From contig JAKAJX010000225.1 in assembly GCA_021824855.1 (NCBI GenBank), positions 817 to 14,920 of the forward strand: DNA of 14,104 bases. Direction: 5' to 3'. Position numbers and translations under genes: made by a program. A model generated the notes under the pieces. That model was not told the DNA's origin. It did no database searches and saw only the letters and a list, made by a program, of their open reading frames with translations. Origin of the DNA: Bacteroidota bacterium (lineage in GTDB: Bacteria; Bacteroidota; Bacteroidia; Chitinophagales; Chitinophagaceae). Numbering within the stretch: position 1 is the first letter of the stretch; each line of letters begins with the position of its first letter. Below, piece after piece: positions 1 through 7,282 of the stretch.

Positions 1-61
1 AACATAATAAAAGAACTAAGGTATTTTAAAATATGATGACTTGCGATGATTTTTATAAACT

Positions 62-89
62 AAAACAGAGGCCAAATGACCTCCGTTTA
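62..89. terminator. Hairpin, possible two-way terminator
   Basis: The arms at 63-71 and 80-88 (AAACAGAGG against CCTCCGTTT, one mismatch) enclose an 8-base loop. Flanking A and T runs on both sides could make it work in both directions. The minus-strand side (TGTTTTAGTTTAT) is the more T-rich. No gene inside the window ends at it. Confidence 0.4.
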
Positions 90-141
90 TGATTGCTTTG
101 AGCAACACCTCTCAGAAAATATTTAAAGTAATTGTTTTAAT

Positions 142-168
142 AAAAAACAGCGGCTAAAAAACCGCTGT
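142..168 (-). terminator. Intrinsic terminator, minus strand, no gene in front
   Basis: There is a perfect 7-bp stem ACAGCGG (147-153) / CCGCTGT (162-168) with an 8-base loop. Read on the minus strand it is followed by TTTTTTA (147 down to 141). It lies about 120 bases beyond the korB terminator, so it either backs up korB or ends a separate short transcript from 169-285. Confidence 0.55.
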
Positions 169-285
169 ACTTACACATATAACCCCCAACGGTATTAAAA
201 TTTGGTTTACACTGTAAAATTATTGTTTACTATAACTTCAAACAATGTGAAAAACACCCATTTTTAATAGCATAATTAAAGCAAT

Positions 286-315
286 AAAAAAAAGTCAACC
301 GGTGATTGACTTTTT
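286..315 (-). terminator. Intrinsic terminator of korB
   Basis: The stem AAAAAGTCAA (289-298) / TTGACTTTTT (306-315) has a 7-base loop. Read on the minus strand, the GTCAA...TTGAC stem is followed by eight T residues (293 down to 286), a textbook intrinsic terminator. It begins 34 bases after the korB stop codon. The A/T-symmetric flanks could allow weak activity in the other direction. Confidence 0.8.
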
Positions 316-348
316 ATAATTTATTCGCGAAATAGAACTACGAAAATG

Positions 349-1383
349 TTATGCTATTTCCCAAACTTCTTTTCCACGTAATAATTTATCTAAATCGCCT
401 TTACCTTTTGATGCGATAATTTCTTCAATTTGAAGTTGCATGTCTTCTTCATAACATGGTCTTTCAGTTTGATAAAATACTCCAAAAGGTCGTGGCAAAT
501 GCCCTTCCATTTTCGGATCATCAAACATTCTTACCAATATTTGTGCTTTATAAAAATCATTTTCATCGTGCACCCAAATATCATCAATACTTGCTCCATT
601 GTCCAAATCAACTATAATTGGTTTAAATCCATCTAACTTAATTCCTTTGTTTTGTTTTGCTCCAAAAATTAAAGGTTTACCATGTTCTAAAAATAAAGCT
701 TCATCGGCTTTAGAAGATTTTTCTGTAAAAATTTCAAAAGCTCCATCATTAAATATTAAACAGTTCTGATAAATTTCTACAAAAGAAGCGCCTTTATGTT
801 GATGAGATCTTGTTAAAACGGCTTGCATGTGTTTAGGATCTCTATCCATTGTTCGTGCTATAAAAGTAGCATCGGCACCCATTGCTAATGCAAGTGGATT
901 GAAAGGATGATCGATACTGCCAAAAGGCGATGTTTTAGTAACCTTATGCGATTCGGATGTAGGAGAATATTGCCCTTTAGTTAATCCATAGATCTGATTA
1001 TTGAACACTAATAAATTAACATCAAAGTTTCTGCGTAATAGATGAATGGTATGATTACCACCAATACTTAAACTATCACCATCACCACTTACTATCCACA
1101 CACTTAATTCGGGGCGAGCAGCTTTTAATCCACTGGCAATTGCTGTTGCACGGCCATGAATTGAGTGCATTCCATAAGTATTCATATAATAAGGAAAGCG
1201 GCTACTACAACCAATTCCTGAAACTACTACAATGTTTTCTTTGGGAACACCTAATGAAGGCATTACTTTTTGAACTTGTGCCAAAATAGAATAGTCGCCA
1301 CAACCCGGGCACCAGCGTACTTCATTTTCATTTGAAAAATCTTTTGCTGTTAATATTCGCGGCTCCATTGCAACTGTACTCAT
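349..1383 (-). CDS. korB: 2-oxoacid:ferredoxin oxidoreductase, beta subunit (KorB-like)
   Basis: This is the thiamine-diphosphate-binding subunit of a 2-oxoacid:ferredoxin oxidoreductase, most likely the 2-oxoglutarate (Kor) enzyme that makes succinyl-CoA and reduced ferredoxin in the cytoplasm. The 344 residues match the usual beta-subunit length. Visible motifs are WCPGCGDY (24-31) with a CxxC pair, SGIGCSSRFPYY (55-66), the ThDP motif GDGD at 100-103, and NNQIYGLTKGQ at 128-138, giving the GDG-x25-NN spacing. The ATG at 1383 is chosen because a promoter sits 20 bases upstream; Met6 is a less likely alternative. The gene ends at a strong terminator. The catalytic partner korA (alpha/gamma), normally directly upstream, is not in the window; the upstream gene is an unrelated AhpD-like protein. 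A pyruvate or branched-chain substrate cannot be excluded from the beta subunit alone. Confidence 0.93.
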   Translation of the reverse strand: MSTVAMEPRILTAKDFSNENEVRWCPGCGDYSILAQVQKVMPSLGVPKENIVVVSGIGCSSRFPYYMNTYGMHSIHGRATAIASGLKAARPELSVWIVSGDGDSLSIGGNHTIHLLRRNFDVNLLVFNNQIYGLTKGQYSPTSESHKVTKTSPFGSIDHPFNPLALAMGADATFIARTMDRDPKHMQAVLTRSHQHKGASFVEIYQNCLIFNDGAFEIFTEKSSKADEALFLEHGKPLIFGAKQNKGIKLDGFKPIIVDLDNGASIDDIWVHDENDFYKAQILVRMFDDPKMEGHLPRPFGVFYQTERPCYEEDMQLQIEEIIASKGKGDLDKLLRGKEVWEIA

Positions 1384-1403
1384 AAACTTTATTAAATTGT
1401 TGC

Positions 1404-1433
1404 CAAAAGTAAATTAAGGATAAGTTATAACAA
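1404..1433 (-). promoter_or_regulatory. Bacteroidetes-type promoter of korB
   Basis: On the minus strand TTG (1433-1431) is followed after 19 bases by TACTTTTG (1411-1404), a full match to the TAnnTTTG -7 element of Bacteroidetes sigma-ABfr. The -7 box lies 20 bases before the korB ATG, giving a short leader. This suggests korB has its own transcript rather than depending on the upstream gene. Confidence 0.6.
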
Positions 1434-1453
1434 TGATATTTTTTCTAAACATT

Positions 1454-1813
1454 TTAAAAAGTTTTTTGAATTGGAGTTTGAAGTTCTTCCCAATATTCTG
1501 CTGCACGCCTTGTATGCGGAATTACAATTGTTCCTCCTACAATATTGGCTACTGCAAAAATTTCGTATATCTGATCGGTAGTTACTCCTAATTCAAAGCT
1601 TTTACCTAAATGATATTTTATACAATCATCGCATCGTAAAACCATACTTGCTACCAATCCTAACATTTCTTTTGTTTTTACATCTAAGGCACCGGCTTCA
1701 TAAGTATTGGTATCTAAATTCCAAAGACGCTTTAGTACTAAATTGTTTTTACTTAAAATTACTTCGTTCATTTTTGAACGATACTCATTAAAATCGCTTA
1801 TTAAATTGCTCAT
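1454..1813 (-). CDS. Carboxymuconolactone decarboxylase (AhpD-like) family protein
   Basis: This is a small cytoplasmic protein of the CMD/AhpD fold, 119 residues, complete. The signature is the C-x-x-C pair C61-D-D-C64 followed by H68 (MVLRCDDCIKYHL), then the helix LGVTTDQIYEIFAVANIVGG (75-94). In AhpD this CxxC/His centre carries a peroxidase or disulfide-reductase relay, whereas true gamma-carboxymuconolactone decarboxylases lack the pair, so a thiol-redox or peroxidase-type role is more likely than aromatic catabolism. That is inference: no AhpC or protocatechuate gene is nearby. It lies 70 bases upstream of korB and 65 bases downstream of the amidase gene on the same strand. No terminator is visible in either gap and no promoter was found in front of it, so it may be read through from the amidase gene. 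Confidence 0.85.
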   Translation of the reverse strand: MSNLISDFNEYRSKMNEVILSKNNLVLKRLWNLDTNTYEAGALDVKTKEMLGLVASMVLRCDDCIKYHLGKSFELGVTTDQIYEIFAVANIVGGTIVIPHTRRAAEYWEELQTPIQKTF

Positions 1814-1878
1814 AAAATAGTTTTAAATGTATCTATAAAAAAATTGAAAAAGAGTAGAGCGTAAAACAATTGGATTGC

Positions 1879-3069
1879 TTATTTTTTTGATTGAAGCTGT
1901 TGCACCCAATCGGTTAATCCTTTATAAATTTGGATAGCAACAAGTTTTTGGAATTTGGTATCGCTAATTCTTTTTTCATCCTGCTCATTACTTAAAAATG
2001 CAATTTCTAATAAAACATTAATAAAATCGGTTGGTGCATTTAAGCCAAAATTAAAACTGCCTACATTACCAAATTCATCGAGCTTAATTTCAAGCATCCG
2101 GTTTAAAATAGTTTGAGATACTGGCCTAAAACCTATATGCTTATAATACGTGCTAGTGCCTTTTATTTGCGTATTACCACTTGAATTCAGGTGCAAACTA
2201 ATTACAATATCGGGGTTGGCTTGTTGCAGCATTAAAATTCTATCTTTCATATCAAAGCTGGTATCGGTAGTTCTTGTCATTATAACTTTCGAAACACCTT
2301 TTTTCAATAACAACTGTTGCAATGCTTTTGCAAATTTTAAAGTATATTCCTTTTCTTCTATTTTTGTTTTGATACCTTCTGCTCCAACATTTGTTCCACC
2401 ATGCCCCGCATCAATGGCTATTTTTAACTTACTTAATTCTATTTTTTGAGGCTGATGTTTTATTTTCAATTCAAGCTTATTATTATCATAAAAAATATGG
2501 TAGCCCCAATGTTGTGTATGCTTTAGTTCTATAACAAACTGCACCACATCATCTTCAATTTGGTTATAATAAATATTTTTTACTTCACGCAAAGAAGATA
2601 GTTGTGTAATCCAATTGGTATTACTTTGTACACCATAAATTTCTATTATTATTTTTGATGGATTAATTTCCATCCAACTTTTATAAGGAAGCTTTTCGCT
2701 AAGGCTGATAGAAACCATATCGGAAGAAGAATCTGTTGCACTTGCATTAACTGAATTGGTTAAATAAAAAAGATTTTCATGAATAGACGAATCTTTTTTT
2801 ATATACGATTTATCGATAAATGCGGTATGAAATTTTGAAAGCTGAACCACATACATATTCTGAACCGAATCTATTATTTTAAACACAACATTGGTATCAA
2901 TATAACCCATTTTAGCTCCGCCCAATCTGTCATCACCTAAACCATAGGCCAATGAGGGTAATTTTCCTGTAGATTTCCCTAACCAATAATTAGCCCGAAG
3001 CGAATCTTGCGCATGCAAAACATTTGATATAACAATTAACCCTATTAAAAATGCAATAAATAACTTCAT
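1879..3069 (-). CDS. Secreted N-acetylmuramoyl-L-alanine amidase (Amidase_3)
   Basis: This zinc amidase cleaves the bond between N-acetylmuramic acid and the stem peptide of peptidoglycan, acting in the periplasm. A Sec signal peptide (1-20, cleaved at LHA|QD) is followed by an SH3-like segment (about 25-95), a beta-rich AMIN-like domain (about 118-207), and the Amidase_3 catalytic domain (215-392). Predicted zinc ligands are H223 in DAGHGG, E239 in EEKEY and H293 in SLHLNSS; the catalytic glutamate is E355 in LLEIAFLSN. All are present, so the enzyme should be active. At 396 residues it is complete. AMIN domains in proteobacterial AmiC target the enzyme to the septum; a similar role here in daughter-cell separation is inferred. 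The start is fixed by the signal peptide. It is separated from the upstream barrel gene by 170 bases. Confidence 0.9.
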   Translation of the reverse strand: MKLFIAFLIGLIVISNVLHAQDSLRANYWLGKSTGKLPSLAYGLGDDRLGGAKMGYIDTNVVFKIIDSVQNMYVVQLSKFHTAFIDKSYIKKDSSIHENLFYLTNSVNASATDSSSDMVSISLSEKLPYKSWMEINPSKIIIEIYGVQSNTNWITQLSSLREVKNIYYNQIEDDVVQFVIELKHTQHWGYHIFYDNNKLELKIKHQPQKIELSKLKIAIDAGHGGTNVGAEGIKTKIEEKEYTLKFAKALQQLLLKKGVSKVIMTRTTDTSFDMKDRILMLQQANPDIVISLHLNSSGNTQIKGTSTYYKHIGFRPVSQTILNRMLEIKLDEFGNVGSFNFGLNAPTDFINVLLEIAFLSNEQDEKRISDTKFQKLVAIQIYKGLTDWVQQLQSKK

Positions 3070-3120
3070 TCAATGAAAATAATGCATTCTTTTGGGTTTT
3101 AAAAAAACAGCATTAATTGA

Positions 3121-3130
3121 CAAATATTAT
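3121..3130 (-). promoter_or_regulatory. Weak promoter-like box before the amidase gene
   Basis: Minus-strand TATAATATTTG (3131-3121) resembles the Bacteroidetes -7 element with one deviation from TAnnTTTG. It lies 51 bases before the amidase ATG. No clear -33 TTG stands at the right distance, so this is a tentative call. The rest of the 3070-3239 gap shows no terminator for the upstream barrel gene. Confidence 0.3.
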
Positions 3131-3239
3131 ACACTAATTAAGTAGCGTATACTGTAGCTTAAGGTTCTTTAACTTAATGTATGAAAGTGGGCTTTAAAAT
3201 ATTAAATTTCAAAGAAGGTGTTAACCAATAAAGTAGTTT

Positions 3240-4508
3240 CTAATCGTATCTTCTCACTTTAGTATACCAAGGATCTCGATAACTAAATGTAAGTGTTATT
3301 TGAACATAGTTTTCTTTTATCAATCCATACGAAATTGTTCCTCTGGTGCCGCCTTGTAAGTCGGTTTGCATTCCCAATCCATTTAAAAAATTAAATCCAA
3401 ATCCAACGGTAGCACCCATATCTTTCAATTGATGTCCATTCATTACAAGATAGGAATTTGAGTAGTATAAACCCGATTGAAAAAAATATCTTTCAAAAAG
3501 GTAATTCCGCAAATTTATTTTTTTTGAATATTCAAACCCTGCACTATATCTACTACTATTTACCAAACTATAACCGGCGCCCGAATAATTTAAATTGCTC
3601 CAAGATTGATAATTGTAATCTGTAACAAATGTATACTTATCTTTCAGCGTAGCCGATACACCACCAGTGTAGGTAAATGGTAGCGTAATATAATAATTAC
3701 CATATGCATAATTACCATTACCATACGCATAGTTATTATAAATGGTAGTGTTTCCATCTTGCACCATTAAACTATACATTGCTCTTATTTTTGTTTGAAC
3801 AGAGCCGGTTGCACCAATACCAATATTCCAGTTTTTATTAACTTTTTTCTTATACTGAAGACCTAATTTAAAATGAAGATTTGATAAATACGCATTTTTT
3901 GTGGTTACTAACATGCTGTCAATTAAGCCGGGCTGAATAGTTTCTTTTTGTTGTAATTGCCCAAATAAAAATGACGATTGTAAACCAACGGAAAAATTAT
4001 CAGTTACCCTAAAACTATTAGCAATATAAATAAGATTGGCACCTCCCGAACCTTCATAATAAGCATTGGTAGTATACGAGGTACCCGAAATAGCTTTTGG
4101 TGCATAAAAAGAATAATTGGAAGAACTAAATGGAAGTAATCCAACACTTAATCCCCATCGGGGTTTAATTTTTATAGCAGCAGCAATTTTTTTAAATTGA
4201 AGATCGGTAGATTGATTGTATGCAAGATTAATAGGCTGACCGGAATAACCTACTCCTTTAAATCTGCTGGATAGTTCAATATGAAAAAATCTATCATCTA
4301 AAAAACTATAAGATGCCGGATTAATTTGATATAAAAATCTGTTTGAAGATAAAGAAACACCGCTATTAGCCATTCCGGTACTTCTATCAAAATAACTCGA
4401 CTCAATATCTCCAATTCCTACAAGAGAATAAGGAGAAGTATTATTTTGAGCTTGGCAAACAACCATTGCTACAAAACTAAATAATATAGATAGATAAACT
4501 TTTTTCAT
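3240..4508 (-). CDS. Outer-membrane beta-barrel protein, function unknown
   Basis: This is a predicted outer-membrane barrel of 422 residues. It starts with a Sec signal peptide (1-20, cleaved at CQA|QN). The mature start NNTSPYSLVGIGDI, then TGMANSGVSLS and YQINPASYSFL, is the pattern seen in FadL/PorV-like barrels of Bacteroidetes. Amphipathic, aromatic-rich beta strands run throughout and end in VQITLTFSYRDPWYTKVRRYD. A short Tyr/Gly/Asn-rich stretch with a repeated YAYGN unit (nucleotides about 3690-3740) probably forms a loop. Its ATG lies 6 bases after the stop of the DUF4270 lipoprotein gene, so the two are almost certainly one operon and may form a complex in the outer membrane. No enzymatic motif is visible, the ligand is unknown and I could not place it in a named family. 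Confidence 0.75.
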   Translation of the reverse strand: MKKVYLSILFSFVAMVVCQAQNNTSPYSLVGIGDIESSYFDRSTGMANSGVSLSSNRFLYQINPASYSFLDDRFFHIELSSRFKGVGYSGQPINLAYNQSTDLQFKKIAAAIKIKPRWGLSVGLLPFSSSNYSFYAPKAISGTSYTTNAYYEGSGGANLIYIANSFRVTDNFSVGLQSSFLFGQLQQKETIQPGLIDSMLVTTKNAYLSNLHFKLGLQYKKKVNKNWNIGIGATGSVQTKIRAMYSLMVQDGNTTIYNNYAYGNGNYAYGNYYITLPFTYTGGVSATLKDKYTFVTDYNYQSWSNLNYSGAGYSLVNSSRYSAGFEYSKKINLRNYLFERYFFQSGLYYSNSYLVMNGHQLKDMGATVGFGFNFLNGLGMQTDLQGGTRGTISYGLIKENYVQITLTFSYRDPWYTKVRRYD

Positions 4509-4514
4509 GCATAT

Positions 4515-5891
4515 TTATTTAACTGCAGCATAAAATACTTGCAACACTATTTTACCAAGAATATTTTTATCGTTACCAATTAATACTCTATTAAATGTTG
4601 TTTCAAAATCATTGCTTGGTGGCGATAATAATAACCCATAATGATTTCCGGGATAAAATCCGGCATTTAACGTTAATTGATTTTTAATATACTCAGTTAA
4701 ATCATACGAATAAGCAGTATTCAACCCGTTCAAATAATCAATAAACAAATTACCATATTGTGCCGATGCCGGGCTACCTCCTACCGAACCAGCCATTGAT
4801 AAATCGTTACCAATAGGATTAGCTGCACTGTACGTAACAGAAAGCCTCAACCTTGGCGGCAATTTATAAAGCGGATAAGTATTGAGTATGGGGTGTATAA
4901 TTAACTTAGCACCTAATATTTTTGAAAAATTTAATTGCTGTGCTACATAGTATAAACTCGGAAAAGATATTTTAACCATTGTACCCGTTATGGCTTGCAA
5001 AAAAGCTATATTATTTGTTTTTTCGGAAGGAATTTCTCGGTAATAAGAATTAATTCCATTGATGGGAGATCCGGTTCTATCAATTGTAATATTGCTAAAA
5101 TGATGCGATGTATTATTTACTTTAAAATCTGTTTGATCGTTATAAATAAATAACCCTTTTCTTCTAAAATGCAATCGTAAAATAATACTATCCGAAGCTG
5201 CAATAACCAGAGAGTTATTTGCCGAGCCGCCACTAAGCCTAATTCCATTAAAATAATTTAAAAAATTGGTTGCATTTTGAACATCAATATCGTTAGAGTT
5301 TTGAAGTTTGGCATATAATGCTCTTCCAAAATTATCATCTAACCTAACCGCAAGGGTATCGGTTCTACTTGGATAAAACATAAAATCACCCGAACCCAAA
5401 GGAGTGGGATTAACCGAAAAAGTATCTTTATTATACAAACTAGTTCCAAAATTAGGTGGAATTATCAGTTGAGATAATCTATTCACATCAATATGAATAG
5501 GCTTGGTTGTATCTCCATAATAATTTTTCTTATTTAGCCTAATAATTAAACTAACAGAATCGTAAATGGTATATTGATAAGGATTGGTATAATACGGGTT
5601 CGTATTATCTTTTATAAATGGAGGCGGGGCTATTTCATAATAAGTTTGTGCAGCAATTTTTCCAAAAGCAGGATCGGTATAACCACCAACTACACCAACC
5701 CCTTTTCCCGAAGTAATAAAAGAATCTATATAAACAGTAGATATTTTAGGTACAAAAGTATCTACCATCATAATTTGGGTATTACTATTATCGAGTATTT
5801 GTTGGCCAAATTGAATATCGGGCTTTGTACAAGAGACAAAGAAAAAAGTTAAAATAGTAATAGATAATATGAAAAATAAGTTTTTAGTCAT
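4515..5891 (-). CDS. DUF4270 family lipoprotein
   Basis: This is an exported lipoprotein of a Bacteroidetes-specific family of unknown function. The N-terminus is a lipoprotein signal ending in FVSC, with Cys21 as the lipid-attachment residue. The diagnostic DUF4270 block follows: VYIDSFITSG (53-62), then GGYTDPAFGKIAAQTYYEI (69-87). The remaining residues to 458 are beta-rich with many Asn/Tyr and no visible catalytic motif. It is the first gene of a two-gene operon with the outer-membrane barrel 6 bases downstream. It has its own promoter about 145 bases upstream, and it is divergent from another lipoprotein gene. The likely location is the outer membrane; no role is known to me. The ATG at 5891 is fixed by the signal peptide. 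Confidence 0.85.
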   Translation of the reverse strand: MTKNLFFILSITILTFFFVSCTKPDIQFGQQILDNSNTQIMMVDTFVPKISTVYIDSFITSGKGVGVVGGYTDPAFGKIAAQTYYEIAPPPFIKDNTNPYYTNPYQYTIYDSVSLIIRLNKKNYYGDTTKPIHIDVNRLSQLIIPPNFGTSLYNKDTFSVNPTPLGSGDFMFYPSRTDTLAVRLDDNFGRALYAKLQNSNDIDVQNATNFLNYFNGIRLSGGSANNSLVIAASDSIILRLHFRRKGLFIYNDQTDFKVNNTSHHFSNITIDRTGSPINGINSYYREIPSEKTNNIAFLQAITGTMVKISFPSLYYVAQQLNFSKILGAKLIIHPILNTYPLYKLPPRLRLSVTYSAANPIGNDLSMAGSVGGSPASAQYGNLFIDYLNGLNTAYSYDLTEYIKNQLTLNAGFYPGNHYGLLLSPPSNDFETTFNRVLIGNDKNILGKIVLQVFYAAVK

Positions 5892-5993
5892 CTAAACAAA
5901 GCCTTCTTTAAAATTAATAATTTTGGTTTAAGGAACGCAATAATAGAAATGGTGGCTGTTAGAAAATTGTTACGATGGATTAATTATCTAATC

Positions 5994-6012
5994 TAAACTA
6001 CCATTTAGTTTA
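5994..6012. repeat. Inverted repeat in the DUF4270 leader
   Basis: Perfect 7-bp arms TAAACTA (5994-6000) and TAGTTTA (6006-6012) surround CCATT. It lies downstream of the predicted start point of the minus-strand DUF4270 transcript, so it could be an operator or an RNA hairpin. The low GC content makes it a weak RNA structure. Confidence 0.4.
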
Positions 6013-6034
6013 TTTTGTCTGCAAATACAAAGAA

Positions 6035-6064
6035 CAAATATATCATCAAAAATTTTCGTTCAAA
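6035..6064 (-). promoter_or_regulatory. Promoter of the DUF4270-barrel operon
   Basis: Read on the minus strand: TTTG (6064-6061), an 18-base spacer, then TATATTTG (6042-6035), a full match to TAnnTTTG. Transcription would start near 6028, giving a leader of about 135 bases before the ATG at 5891. Confidence 0.65.
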
Positions 6065-6083
6065 AAAGAATATTTTCTTTTTT
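6062..6083. repeat. Inverted repeat between the divergent promoters
   Basis: Perfect 9-bp arms AAAAAAGAA (6062-6070) and TTCTTTTTT (6075-6083) surround TATT. It overlaps the -33 box of the minus-strand promoter and ends 13 bases before the plus-strand -33 box, a position suited to an operator. Because it is purely A/T runs around two G:C pairs, chance is also possible. Confidence 0.35.
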
Positions 6084-6096
6084 TAGCTAAAAAACA

Positions 6097-6127
6097 TTTG
6101 CAGATAAAATTTATCATTTTATCTTTG
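6097..6127 (+). promoter_or_regulatory. Promoter of the Kelch-DUF4907 operon
   Basis: TTTG (6097-6100), a 19-base spacer, then TATCTTTG (6120-6127) gives complete matches to both Bacteroidetes boxes with ideal spacing. Transcription would start near 6134, upstream of the ATG at 6200. Confidence 0.7.
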
Positions 6128-6199
6128 AAAAATTATTGAAAATCCATTTTAACGATTTTGCGATATGCCCTCCTAATAATTTCATTCAAAATTTCTAAG

Positions 6200-7282
6200 A
6201 TGAAGCACTTGAAAAAACTAATTTTTCTTTCGGCAAGTATTATTTTAATCGCTATTTCATGTTCTCAACCTCCTATTAATCCCGAATTTAGTGGAAACTG
6301 GGTTCAAAGTTTTCAAATTGGAGGATGGCCAAGATCGGCTGCCAGTGCATTTGTAATTGGCGATACAGGTTATATTGCATTAGGCTTTAACCAAAGTAAC
6401 GATTCTAGTTTATCAGATTTATGGCAATTTGATCCTGTAAAAAACAATTGGACACAAAAAGCATTTTTTCCCGGCGGACCAAGGCACTCTGCAGTGGGCT
6501 TTGCTGTTGGAAAAATGGGCTATGTAGCAACAGGTATTGATGATTATGCCAAATATTATCAAGACAATTGGCAATACAATCCGGCAACTAATGTTTGGAC
6601 AAAAATGGCCTCTTTACCCGATAATGGTGGTGGTGCAGGATCGGGAGCAAGATTTGATGCTGTTGCCTTTGCTATTGGAAACTACGGCTACGTTGGTACC
6701 GGAAATAATGGAAGTTGGTTAAAAGATTTTTGGAAATTTGATCCTTCTGCAAATACATGGACTCAAATTACAAATTTACCCGGTAATAAACGTTCCGGAG
6801 CCGTTGCATTTACTTCTTACAACGATACCACTGCCTACATAGTTACAGGGCAAAATAATGGAAATGAGTTATACGATTTTTGGAGTTATAACCCAACATC
6901 TGGATGGCTTCGTTTAAGAGATATTTCTAATACCAGCAGTGATGTGTATGATGATGATTATACCGATATTGTTAGAGACCATGCTGTTGGATTTGTAATG
7001 CAAGACGGAGGCGTTTGGAAAGCCTTTATTGCTACCGGTCAAAATGGTTCTTTAACTACTAAAACATGGGAATATGATTTTGCAACAGATCTTTGGATAA
7101 GAAAAACCCCTTACGAACGCTCACCAAGAGCCAGTGCCGTAAGTTGGAGTTTTGTAAATTTAGCCAATCCCGGGCAAGGTGGCGTTGGAAGAGCATTTGT
7201 AGGAACAGGAAAAAGCAGCTTATTATCATTGGATGATTATGATGAATTTTTCCCATTACAAGCATACAATCCTAACGATTAA
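6200..7282 (+). CDS. Kelch-repeat beta-propeller lipoprotein
   Basis: This is a secreted lipoprotein whose mature part is a Kelch propeller. The start is set at the ATG at 6200 (360 residues), because a good lipoprotein signal begins there, with lipobox AISC and lipidated Cys21; the longer frame from TTG 6158 would bury the signal. Six Kelch-like blades can be seen at about 42-91, 92-140, 150-195, 198-238, 259-300 and 308-358. Each has the pattern of small residues, G(Y/F)(V/I)xTG or equivalent, an aromatic near the D-x-W/F-x-(F/Y)-(D/N)-P turn, and a closing W (for example LWQFDPVKNNW and FWKFDPSANTW). There is no T9SS C-terminal sorting domain. Kelch propellers bind proteins or glycans; no catalytic copper-site residues of galactose oxidase were recognised. 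It probably works at the cell surface with the DUF4907 gene 21 bases downstream. Confidence 0.85.
   Translation: MKHLKKLIFLSASIILIAISCSQPPINPEFSGNWVQSFQIGGWPRSAASAFVIGDTGYIALGFNQSNDSSLSDLWQFDPVKNNWTQKAFFPGGPRHSAVGFAVGKMGYVATGIDDYAKYYQDNWQYNPATNVWTKMASLPDNGGGAGSGARFDAVAFAIGNYGYVGTGNNGSWLKDFWKFDPSANTWTQITNLPGNKRSGAVAFTSYNDTTAYIVTGQNNGNELYDFWSYNPTSGWLRLRDISNTSSDVYDDDYTDIVRDHAVGFVMQDGGVWKAFIATGQNGSLTTKTWEYDFATDLWIRKTPYERSPRASAVSWSFVNLANPGQGGVGRAFVGTGKSSLLSLDDYDEFFPLQAYNPND

Larger units (their letters stand above)
1..348. other. Gene-free region with three hairpins
   Basis: No convincing coding sequence is present on either strand; the longest ATG frame seen at the left end is 19 codons (33-92, plus strand). 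The region is very AT-rich and holds three stem-loops (around 62-89, 142-168 and 286-315), each followed by a T-tract when read on the minus strand. The rightmost is the natural terminator of korB. The other two have no visible gene in front of them. They could be backup terminators, ends of short untranslated RNAs, or, for the leftmost, a two-way terminator shared with a gene that ends before the window. Confidence 0.6.
5892..6199. promoter_or_regulatory. Divergent intergenic region between two lipoprotein operons
   Basis: This 308-base AT-rich gap holds the outward-facing promoters of the DUF4270-barrel operon and the Kelch-DUF4907 operon, with -33 boxes only about 33 bases apart. Two perfect inverted repeats are present: TAAACTA-N5-TAGTTTA at 5994-6012, inside the DUF4270 leader, and AAAAAAGAA-N4-TTCTTTTTT at 6062-6083, overlapping the -33 box of the minus promoter and lying between the two promoters. 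Either could be an operator for joint control, or a leader hairpin in the first case. No small gene was found. Confidence 0.6.

Noticed and set aside
33..92. 19-codon ATG frame at the left end
   Set aside because: It overlaps the first hairpin, has no promoter or ribosome site, and shows no hydrophobic or domain pattern.
3100..3239. Terminator for the barrel gene
   Set aside because: Only short imperfect repeats (TTAAG...CTTAA around 3159-3177) without a T-tract are present.
5954..5975. Two GTTA-containing direct repeats as a LytTR binding site
   Set aside because: The half-sites (CTGTTAG and TTGTTAC) are 11 bases apart and match the LytTR consensus poorly; too weak to list as a feature.
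6158..6199. Earlier TTG start for the Kelch lipoprotein
   Set aside because: It would place 14 residues ahead of a perfectly formed lipoprotein signal peptide; the ATG at 6200 fits the signal.
6200..7282. Galactose oxidase or T9SS-secreted identity for the Kelch protein
   Set aside because: No copper-site Tyr/Cys/His pattern was recognised and the C-terminus lacks a type IX sorting domain.
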